Origin: CAYLSV01 sp964386435
GTDB taxonomy: Bacteria > Planctomycetota > Phycisphaerae > Tepidisphaerales > Tepidisphaeraceae
Direction of reading: 5' to 3'
Assembly: GCA_964386435.1 (NCBI GenBank)
Contig: CAYLSV010000098.1
Span: 1 to 13,052 of the forward strand
DNA length: 13,052 nt
In this document: in pieces, positions 7,145-13,052 of the stretch
Position numbering within the stretch: the stretch's first letter is position 1
Layout of the letters: each line of letters opens with the position of its first letter
The notes under the pieces: generated by a model
The model's database searches: none
Told to the model about the DNA's origin: nothing
The model's input: only the letters and a program-made list of their open reading frames with translations
Position numbers and translations under genes: made by a program

Positions 7145-8892
7145 GGCACCACCTCCGCGTCAACTGCATCGAACGCATCAGCCACCACCGTCGCCCCGAC
7201 GTCCGGCCCCAGCACCGCCGTCACGTACACCTCGGCGTCCACCACGCCCTTCGCCGCCGCCGAGGCCACGTCCAGGTAAAGCTGCGCCCCGAGGCCCAGC
7301 GACAGCGTCACACCCACCAGCGCGGCCGTGGTCCACAACCCGCCGCGGCTGCCTGGCAGCGTCAGGGCCGGCACCTGGGGCAGCAGCTCGGCCAGCCGCG
7401 CCACGGGCAACCGCGACAGCGACAGCCGCATGGCGGCGCCGGACGCATCCCGCTCGAGCGTCACGGCCAGATCTGCCGCCCCGCCCCTCGCCGGCAGGNN
7501 NNNNNNNNCGATGCCCGTCTGCCGCATCAGCCGTTCGATCTCCGCCGGCTCAACGCCCCAGAACGCGTACCGCCAGATTTTCACCATGCTCGTGAGCGTC
7601 AGCACGCCCGTCGCCAAGCCGATGATGCCCAACGCGATGCCGAACCCGGCGAACTCCTCGAACCGGAAGCTGTCGCCGATGAGCAAGAACTTGCCGAAAA
7701 AGCCCGACAGCGGCGGCAGCCCGACCAGCGACATCGCCGCGATGAAGAACAGCACCGCCAGCGCCACGTTCCGCCGCCCCAGCCCGCCCAGGCGGTCCAG
7801 CTCGTCGGTGCCGTCGTCGGCCTGGATCAGCCCGCAGCACAGGAAGAGCGCCGTCTTGGCGGCCATGTTGTGGATCAGGAAGAAGATCGTCGCCGCCACC
7901 GCCAGCTCCGTCGCGAGGCCGATGCCCATCACCATGTACCCGACCTGGCTGATGACGTGGACCGACAGAATCCGCCGGATCGTCGTGCTGCTCACCGCCC
8001 CCAGCACGCCGAGGAACATGGTGATGCCCGCCGTTGTCAAGAGCAGCGGCGCCAGGGCCAGGCGGACGGCGTCGGCGTCGCCGAAGACCATCACGAACAG
8101 CCGCAGCAGGATGTACACCCCGACCTTCGTCAGCAGCCCGGCGAACAGCCCGCCCAGCGCCGCCGGCAGCGTCGGGTAGGCGTCGGGCAGCCAGAACCAC
8201 AGCGGGAACACCGCCGTCTTGCTGCCGAAGACGACCAGAAGCAACGCCGTCACCGGCACCATCGCCGCCGGCAGCTCGCCCCGCGCCGACAACGCCGCCA
8301 GCTCCGCGAAGTTCAGCGTGCCGGTCAGCCCGTAGACCAACCCGCAGCCGCTGACCAAGAGCAGGCTCGCCACGAGGTTCAGCAGCACGTACTTGTACGC
8401 CTGCCGCATTTGCGTCCGCGTCGTGCCGATGACGGCCAGGCCGTAGCTCGCCATCAGCAGCAGCTCGACGCTGACGAACAAATTGAATAAGTCGCCGGTG
8501 ATGAACGCCCAGTTCACCCCGCACGTCAGCAAAAGGAACAGCCCGTGGAAATACCCCCCGGCGAACCGGCGGGGCAGCTGGAAGTAGCTGTAGATGAACA
8601 CCAGCAGCGTCACCATTGCCGCCGCCGTCAGCATGATCGCCGCCAGGCCGTCCACGGCCACGGTGATGCCGAACGGGGCCGGCCAGTTGCCCATCTGCGA
8701 GACAAGAACCCGCGTCGCCACGTCGGCCGACTCGTACACCGTGCCCGTCGCCCAGACGGCGAAGCCCAAATTCGCCGCCAGCACCAGCCCCGACACGCCC
8801 CACAGCACCCGCTTCAGATCGTGCAGCAGCAAACACACCACCGCCCCCAGGAGCGGCAACGCGATGAAGATGGGCAACAACAACTCCGGCAT
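7141..8892 (-). CDS. mrpD: MrpD subunit, NuoN/NuoM-like proton channel of the antiporter (contains assembly gap)
   Basis: About 583 residues including four unknown ones at a 10-N gap. Multi-spanning protein of the Complex I proton-channel family (NuoL/M/N). Key charged residues for this family are present: Glu143 in FVSVELLLMASYG, Lys225 in GSKTAVFPLWFWLPDAYPT, and Lys256 in GLLTKVGVYILLRL. It conducts H+ or Na+ with MrpA. The ATG at 8892 is preferred over a TTG at 8898, with a modest GTGGA element upstream. It starts 54 bases after mrpC, the only sizeable gap inside the operon. The frame is kept across the 10 Ns as drawn, and the final helix plus an LDPEAY-like end (VDAEVYVTAVLG) after the gap are family-like. 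Between the FWG motif and the final helix there is an unusually long hydrophilic stretch of about 70 residues that contains the gap. Confidence 0.93.
   Translation of the reverse strand: MPELLLPIFIALPLLGAVVCLLLHDLKRVLWGVSGLVLAANLGFAVWATGTVYESADVATRVLVSQMGNWPAPFGITVAVDGLAAIMLTAAAMVTLLVFIYSYFQLPRRFAGGYFHGLFLLLTCGVNWAFITGDLFNLFVSVELLLMASYGLAVIGTTRTQMRQAYKYVLLNLVASLLLVSGCGLVYGLTGTLNFAELAALSARGELPAAMVPVTALLLVVFGSKTAVFPLWFWLPDAYPTLPAALGGLFAGLLTKVGVYILLRLFVMVFGDADAVRLALAPLLLTTAGITMFLGVLGAVSSTTIRRILSVHVISQVGYMVMGIGLATELAVAATIFFLIHNMAAKTALFLCCGLIQADDGTDELDRLGGLGRRNVALAVLFFIAAMSLVGLPPLSGFFGKFLLIGDSFRFEEFAGFGIALGIIGLATGVLTLTSMVKIWRYAFWGVEPAEIERLMRQTGIXXXXLPARGGAADLAVTLERDASGAAMRLSLSRLPVARLAELLPQVPALTLPGSRGGLWTTAALVGVTLSLGLGAQLYLDVASAAAKGVVDAEVYVTAVLGPDVGATVVADAFDAVDAEVVP
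7499..7508. other. Assembly gap (10 Ns) inside mrpD
   Basis: Exactly ten N characters. A round number suggests a scaffold placeholder, so the true length is unknown, but coding on both sides stays in one frame with ten bases, which fits a true length of 10 or 10 plus a multiple of three. It lies in the loop before the final MrpD helix. Confidence 0.99.
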
Positions 8893-8909
8893 CAGCAATC
8901 CACTTCTCG

Positions 8910-8935
8910 TCTCTCCGTCTCTAATTCTCTCCGTC
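8910..8935. repeat. Direct repeat in the mrpC-mrpD gap
   Basis: TCTCTCCGTC occurs at 8910-8919 and again at 8926-8935, 16 bases apart. On the coding strand this is GACGGAGAGA twice within a purine-rich leader of mrpD that also contains AGAATTAGAGA. It may be a remnant of slippage or may affect mrpD translation; no ribosome-site role is clear because it ends well upstream of the start. Confidence 0.7.
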
Positions 8936-8946
8936 CCTTTCGCCCC

Positions 8947-9279
8947 TCACGTCAACTCGTCCAAATTCTCCGTCCCCGTCCGCCGGTACGTGATCACCAG
9001 CATCGTCAGCGCGAACGCCTGCACGGCGAAGCCGATGACGATGGCCGTCAAAATCAGCGCCTGCGGCAGCGGGTCGGCTTCGTTGCCCAGTGTCGCCCCC
9101 TCCGTCAGCAGCGGCGGCCCGCGGCCGATCGGGCTGCGGCTGACGGCCAGGATCGTCACGTTCGCCGCGTGCCCCAGCAGGAACACGCCCATCAGCACGC
9201 TCTTGAGGTCGCGGCTGGTCATCAGGTAAATCGCCCCGGCGAACAACGCCCCGGCGATAATGCACGTGAGCAGCGTCAT
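8947..9279 (-). CDS. mrpC: MrpC subunit of Na+(K+)/H+ antiporter (NuoK-like)
   Basis: A 110-residue protein with three hydrophobic segments (about 1-20, 27-46, 74-98), related to NuoK of Complex I. The family signature DPLPQALILTAIVI is at 69-82. MrpC is a core membrane subunit of the antiporter. The ATG at 9279 overlaps the mrpAB stop by four bases (ATGA) and GGAGG at plus 9287-9291 lies seven bases upstream, so the start is well fixed. Length matches the family (about 110-115). Confidence 0.96.
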   Translation of the reverse strand: MTLLTCIIAGALFAGAIYLMTSRDLKSVLMGVFLLGHAANVTILAVSRSPIGRGPPLLTEGATLGNEADPLPQALILTAIVIGFAVQAFALTMLVITYRRTGTENLDELT

Positions 9280-12200
9280 GCGTCCACCTCCCCCGTCTCC
9301 ACCGGCCCACGAGCACGGTGCCGTTGCTCCAACTCACGCGTCAAGACGTCGATGATGCCAACCACCGTGCCGACGACCACCAGCACCACGCCCAAATCGA
9401 ACACCAGCACCGTCGCCCAATGAAACTCCCCGCCGCCGGGCAGCGGCAGGTAGCCGTGGTTCGTCGTCAAGAGCGGCAACCCCATCAGCCACCCGACCAA
9501 CCCGCTGCCCAGGCCCAGACCCAGGCCCGCGGCGATCAGCGTCCGCTCCCGCACCGGCAGGAGTCGGTACAGCGCGTCGCAGCCGAAGGTCATGCGGTAC
9601 ACCACCAGCGCCACCGACGCCACCAGCCCGCCGACGAACCCGCCGCCGGGCGATTGGTGCCCCTTGAAGAACACGAACGTCGCGAACACCAACGTCAACG
9701 GCACCAGAAGCCCCGCCGCCTGCCGCAGGATCGGGCTGCTGATCAGCATTTGCACCCGCCGCTCGCGGTGCGTCGCCCGCAGTGGGTCGGTCTCGTCGTT
9801 CCGCCCGCCGGTGGGAGCCTCGTGCGGGTTGCTCCGCAAAAGCGTCCAGACGCCCATCGCCGCCAGCCCCAGCACGACGAGTTCGCCCAGCGTGTCGAAC
9901 GCGCGGAAATCGACCAGGATCACGTTCACCACGTTGTTCCCGCCGCCGCCCTTGTGGGCGACTTCGCCGAGTTCCACGGCCGTGCCGTCTTTCACCTTGG
10001 TGCCGAAGCTGGTCAGGTGGTCGAGGCCGCGATCGATGACGCCTGGCGCACTCACGGCCGCGGCGTCGACGCCGTAGTAGCTGTTGCGCAAATGGTACTG
10101 GCCCACCGGCCCCGGATCGTCGCCCAGCGCCACCGGCCGGGCCGCCGCCGGGCCACTCGCGGCGGAGTAGGCCAGCGTCCCCATCACCAGCCCGAACCCG
10201 ATTGCCACCGGCAGCCGCAGCCACACCCGGCCCCGCGGATCGTTCGGCGACTCCGGCAGCAGACCCAGCACCAGCAAAAACAAAATCAGCGAGACGATCT
10301 CCACACTGATCTGCGTCAGCGCCAGATCCGGCCCCTGGTAAATGTAAAACAGCCCGGTCAGCCCGAACCCGATCACGCCCAGCACCAGCACCCGCACCAA
10401 GCGGTCCCGGATCACGGGCATCACGAGAATGCACCCCAGCAGCAGCAGCGTCAGCAGCCCGCCGCCGATGAGCAAGCCCGCCGGCTCGATAATCGGCCGC
10501 GGCAGCCTTGCCCACGGCCACTCGCCGGCCGACCACCACGTCATCGACACCGCGAAGATCAACGCCGCCGCGCTGAACAGGGCGTAGGTGCGGAAGTGCC
10601 CGGTCTGCACCAGGCCAAACAGCGCCCGCCCGCCGTTCGTCGCCGCGGCGTAGGTGCCGTCGAACAGGAAGTTGACCCGCTCCCGCCACACCGGCCGCCC
10701 CGGCCCGGCCTTGTTCACGATCGGCGAGAACCCCAGCAATAACCCGCCGGCAATGCCCATGCCGCTCATCAGCAGCGGCCAGCCGGGGTTGAGCAGGAAG
10801 TACAGAATCGACGGCACGCCTTCGGCGAACTTGGCGTACCCGACGACCTGCTCGGGGAAGAACCACGTGTACAGGAACGGCGCCACGCCACCAAGCACCT
10901 GCCCCAGCAGCAGCACGGCCGCCGGCACCCAGAGCATGACGTGCCAGAACCGCTTGTCGAACGGGTGGTCCTCCTCCTCGACGCTCACCGAATGGTCCAC
11001 CGCCGGCGAGCCGATCTCGCCCTTCACCGGGTGGTCAAAGACGTCCGTCGTCGCCCGGCAGCCGTGCTCGCTGCGGCAGAAAAACGTCAGCCCGAACCGC
11101 ACCAACAGCGCCACGTTGCACACGCTCGTCAAGATCGCCGCCCCCGCCAGCGGCCAGAACCAGCCGCCGATCACTTTGTGGGCGTGGACGATCTGGTACA
11201 GGAAAAACTCCTTCGCCGCGAACGACAGCGTCAGCGGCCCGGCCGCCAACGCGTAGCCGGCCGCGAGGAACAACGCCGCGTACAGCTTCCCGTCGCCCCC
11301 GCCGTGCCAGAGGCCCAGGCAGTCGCTGAGCTTCTTCTTGTGCAGGGCGTGGGCCAGCGCCCCGGCGAGGATGAACAGCGGGGCCTTGTACAACGCGTGG
11401 TTGGCGATCTGCAGGTTGCCCCAGATCAAGTTCGGCTCGCCCTCGTACTCCAGCCCCGCCAGCCCGAACGCCGCCGCGAGCAACCCGAGTTGGCTGATCG
11501 TCGTGTACGCCAGAATGGATTTGAGCACGTCCTGCCGCAGCGCCATGACCGCGCCGTAAGCCATCGTCGCCCCGCCGAACCCCACGGCCAGAATCGGCCA
11601 CAGCGGCAGCTCGCCCAGTGTCGGCCAGAGGCGGGCCAAGAGGTAGATGCCCGCCTTAACCATGGCCGCCGAGTGCAGATACGCGCTGATGGGCGTCGGG
11701 GCGGCCATCGCCCCGGGCAGCCAGAAGTGCAGCGGGAACTGGGCGCTCTTGGTCGCCACCCCAACAAAAACGCACGCCAACGCCGCCACCGCCAGCCCGC
11801 CCCCGGTCATCGGCGGCATCTGGCTGAGCTGCCACGTGCCCGTCGCCTGCGCCAACAGCAAAATGCCGCCCAGCAGCACCAACCCGCCGAACCCGGTGAC
11901 GGTGAACGCCTGCACGGCGTTCTTGACCGCCGTTTTGTCCCGCGTGTCCCACCCGATCAGCAGGAAGCTGCTGATGCTCGTCATCTCCCAGAACAGCAGC
12001 AGCGTCGGCGTCTGGTCGGCCAGCGACAGGCCCATCATCGCCGTCATGAACAAACCAAGCGGTCCGTACAACTTTTGCAAACTGCGCGGGTCGGGCCCGA
12101 GGTACGCCCGGCCGTAGAGCGCGATCAGCGTCCCCACGCCGCTGACGAGCAGGCCGAAGAACAGCCCCAGCGGGTCGGCGTGCCACAGCAGATCCATGTG

Positions 12201-12407
12201 GATCGCCGGCACCCACCGCGCCGCCAGCACCGGCCCCTCGTGTTCGCCGAACAGGGCCATGTACGCGACAAGCGCCACAAACGCAACCAGCGGCCCGAGC
12301 GTCGCCACGGCGACCCGCAGCCCCACGCTCTTCCGCGGCAGCAGCAGCCCCAGAACGGCCGCCGCCACGGGGGCGAACACGCTCAGGGTCAACAGCAACG
12401 CGGGCAT
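9276..12407 (-). CDS. mrpA: Fused MrpA-MrpB subunit of Na+(K+)/H+ antiporter
   Basis: About 1043 residues, with more than 20 hydrophobic segments, counted from the ATG at 12407; a TTG at 12422 would add five residues. The N-terminal half is NuoL/M-like with the expected charged residues Glu141 (LFWEMTS), Lys220 (TKSAQFPLHFWLPGAM), Lys251 (MVKAGIYLLAR) and Lys341 (NHALYKAPLF). PDLALTQISVEIVS (about 693-706) and NVILVDFRAFDTLGE (about 828-842) mark the MrpA C-terminal domain. After a charged linker (about 859-886) a full MrpB domain begins at plus 9749 (MLISSPILRQAAG, FKGHQSPGGGFVGGLV), so MrpA and MrpB are one chain, as in group-2 operons (Pha/Sha-like). No ribosome site is visible before either start. 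A hydrophilic stretch of about 40 residues (778-820) looks like an insertion in the MrpA C-terminal region. It is the first gene of the operon. Confidence 0.95.
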   Translation of the reverse strand: MPALLLTLSVFAPVAAAVLGLLLPRKSVGLRVAVATLGPLVAFVALVAYMALFGEHEGPVLAARWVPAIHMDLLWHADPLGLFFGLLVSGVGTLIALYGRAYLGPDPRSLQKLYGPLGLFMTAMMGLSLADQTPTLLLFWEMTSISSFLLIGWDTRDKTAVKNAVQAFTVTGFGGLVLLGGILLLAQATGTWQLSQMPPMTGGGLAVAALACVFVGVATKSAQFPLHFWLPGAMAAPTPISAYLHSAAMVKAGIYLLARLWPTLGELPLWPILAVGFGGATMAYGAVMALRQDVLKSILAYTTISQLGLLAAAFGLAGLEYEGEPNLIWGNLQIANHALYKAPLFILAGALAHALHKKKLSDCLGLWHGGGDGKLYAALFLAAGYALAAGPLTLSFAAKEFFLYQIVHAHKVIGGWFWPLAGAAILTSVCNVALLVRFGLTFFCRSEHGCRATTDVFDHPVKGEIGSPAVDHSVSVEEEDHPFDKRFWHVMLWVPAAVLLLGQVLGGVAPFLYTWFFPEQVVGYAKFAEGVPSILYFLLNPGWPLLMSGMGIAGGLLLGFSPIVNKAGPGRPVWRERVNFLFDGTYAAATNGGRALFGLVQTGHFRTYALFSAAALIFAVSMTWWSAGEWPWARLPRPIIEPAGLLIGGGLLTLLLLGCILVMPVIRDRLVRVLVLGVIGFGLTGLFYIYQGPDLALTQISVEIVSLILFLLVLGLLPESPNDPRGRVWLRLPVAIGFGLVMGTLAYSAASGPAAARPVALGDDPGPVGQYHLRNSYYGVDAAAVSAPGVIDRGLDHLTSFGTKVKDGTAVELGEVAHKGGGGNNVVNVILVDFRAFDTLGELVVLGLAAMGVWTLLRSNPHEAPTGGRNDETDPLRATHRERRVQMLISSPILRQAAGLLVPLTLVFATFVFFKGHQSPGGGFVGGLVASVALVVYRMTFGCDALYRLLPVRERTLIAAGLGLGLGSGLVGWLMGLPLLTTNHGYLPLPGGGEFHWATVLVFDLGVVLVVVGTVVGIIDVLTRELEQRHRARGPVETGEVDA

Positions 12408-12428
12408 CAAAACGGCGATCAAACGGCG
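12406..12428. repeat. Tandem near-repeat over the mrpA start
   Basis: ATCAAAACGGCG (12406-12417) is followed directly by ATCAAACGGCG (12418-12428), differing by one A. On the coding strand one copy carries the TTG candidate start and the other the ATG candidate start, in the same frame. Confidence 0.75.
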
Positions 12429-12472
12429 ACAACGGAATTCAGTTCAAGCGACCCAACGCCGCCGTGGCCGCC

Positions 12473-12500
12473 AGTGTAGGAACCGCCCAGCCCCCGGCAA
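12473..12500 (-). promoter_or_regulatory. Candidate sigma70-type promoter for the mrp operon
   Basis: On the minus strand TTGCCG (plus 12495-12500) and TACACT (plus 12473-12478) are 16 bases apart, each matching four of six consensus bases. The predicted transcript would have a leader of roughly 45-60 bases before mrpA. It lies in the only gap before the operon. Matches of this quality occur by chance, so this is a candidate only. Confidence 0.35.
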
Positions 12501-12501
12501 C

Positions 12502-12515
12502 GTGGGGCAACCCAC
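12502..12515. promoter_or_regulatory. Small inverted repeat beside the candidate -35 box
   Basis: GTGGG, GCAA, CCCAC is a perfect 5-base inverted repeat one base from the candidate -35 element. It could be part of an operator, or a hairpin at the end of the upstream gene (whose stop is at 12562); no T-run follows it, so a terminator role is not supported. Confidence 0.25.
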
Positions 12516-12561
12516 CGCGCCGAATCGCCCACCGCCAAGCCGTTCGAGCCGCGGTCCGCCG

Positions 12562-13052
12562 TCACTCCCGCAGCGCCAGCGCCGCCCGTTGCACCGCCAG
12601 CACGTCGTCCAGCGTCACCACCACCCGCGGCTTCAATTCCGCGTGCGCCGCCCGCGCCGCCGCCACGGCCTCGGCGTGGGCATTGGCCAGTTCGCCGGGC
12701 GAAGCGTCCGGCATCAGCCGGCGGCGACTCACGCCCGGCGGGTCGGGGGCGAGATCGACGCCCTGCGTGTTGTCCGTCACCACCAGCAGCATCGCCTCGC
12801 CCTCCAGCAGCGTCTCCAGCGTCACCACCCGCGCCTCGGCCTCCGTGAGCGTTTTGGGCAGGTGCAGCCCGGTCGCCGCCGTCGCCCGACCGTCGGCCAG
12901 GCACCGCAACAGCACCATCCGCCCCCGCCGCTGCAGCGTCTCGTCGACCACGTCGCCGACGCGGGTGAAGCCGCCGAGTGCGAGCCGCTCGTACCACGCC
13001 CAATCCACCTCTGCCCAATCCGCCTCGCCCGCCGGCCGGTACGCGTGCGGCT
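12562..13052 (-). CDS. Unrecognised protein, N-terminus beyond the window
   Basis: The frame is open from the window edge to a TGA at 12562 (about 163 codons visible). A GTG at 13008 is a possible start, but coding-like sequence (AYRPAGEADWAEVDWAWYERL) continues upstream of it, so I take the gene to be 5' truncated here. The visible part has no membrane segment, signal peptide or recognisable catalytic motif. It has Trp/Tyr-rich residues at the start, a central hydrophobic strand (EAMLLVVTDNTQGVDLAPD), an Ala/His/Glu helix (GELANAHAEAVAAARAAHAEL) and the end VVVTLDDVLAVQRAALALRE, giving a mixed alpha/beta soluble look. I do not recognise the family. It lies about 154 bases upstream of mrpA on the same strand, with a candidate promoter between them, so it need not belong to the mrp operon. 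Confidence 0.7.
   Translation of the reverse strand, partial: PHAYRPAGEADWAEVDWAWYERLALGGFTRVGDVVDETLQRRGRMVLLRCLADGRATAATGLHLPKTLTEAEARVVTLETLLEGEAMLLVVTDNTQGVDLAPDPPGVSRRRLMPDASPGELANAHAEAVAAARAAHAELKPRVVVTLDDVLAVQRAALALRE

Noticed and set aside
7141..12407. Respiratory Complex I (nuo) subunits
   Set aside because: NuoL/N/K-like genes are present, but MrpB, MrpE, MrpF and MrpG signatures in the standard order identify a Mrp antiporter.
9318..12479. Long plus-strand frames opposite mrpAB (474 and 512 codons)
   Set aside because: Gln/Arg/His/Pro-rich antisense products with no family features.
1..13052. CRISPR arrays, tRNA/rRNA genes, insertion sequences, phage genes
   Set aside because: No regularly spaced repeats, cloverleaf-like genes, transposase or phage proteins were seen on either strand.

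Overview
This is a dense, very GC-rich window (about 70% by eye) in which every supported gene lies on the minus strand, so transcription runs from high to low coordinates. The RND/HlyD-type periplasmic adaptor and the O-antigen ligase-type protein point to a Gram-negative bacterium with a double-membrane envelope. TTG and GTG starts are likely at several genes, and strong GGAGG ribosome sites appear within the mrp cluster. The lineage cannot be fixed from the window; a Planctomycetota (Phycisphaerae-like) or proteobacterial origin would both fit, and I hold no strong view. A run of 10 Ns at 7499-7508 marks a scaffold gap, so this is a draft or metagenome assembly.

Layout in transcription order. 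(1) 13052-12562: the C-terminal part of an unrecognised soluble protein. (2) 12561-12408: a short intergenic region with a small inverted repeat, a candidate sigma70-type promoter, and a tandem near-repeat over the start of the next gene. (3) 12407-5885: a complete six-gene group-2 Mrp (Mnh/Pha/Sha) cation/proton antiporter operon, mrpAB (fused)-C-D-E-F-G, with 4-11 base overlaps at most junctions and well-placed ribosome sites. (4) 5869-4163: a polysaccharide flippase-like membrane protein, 15 bases after mrpG and in the same reading frame. (5) 4162-4019: a 144-base gap with a 9-base tandem repeat and a small hairpin. (6) 4018-2588: an O-antigen ligase/Wzy-type membrane protein. (7) 2591-1683: a sensor-less NtrB-like histidine kinase overlapping the ligase stop by 4 bases. 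(8) 1619-1: an HlyD/MacA-type efflux adaptor running off the window.

How the genes may work together. The Mrp complex is a hetero-oligomeric Na+(or K+)/H+ antiporter of the inner membrane, used in pH and salt homeostasis. The flippase and ligase/polymerase belong to envelope or extracellular polysaccharide export and assembly. The kinase has no visible sensor and no response regulator in view. The adaptor would need an ABC or RND partner, probably beyond position 1. Uniform strand and tight spacing suggest that ion homeostasis and envelope-glycan genes may share transcripts, but this is inference. No tRNA, rRNA, CRISPR array, insertion sequence or phage gene was seen. The parts are known families. 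The points most worth following are the mrp-glycan-kinase linkage, the insertions in MrpA and MrpD, and the short intergenic repeats.
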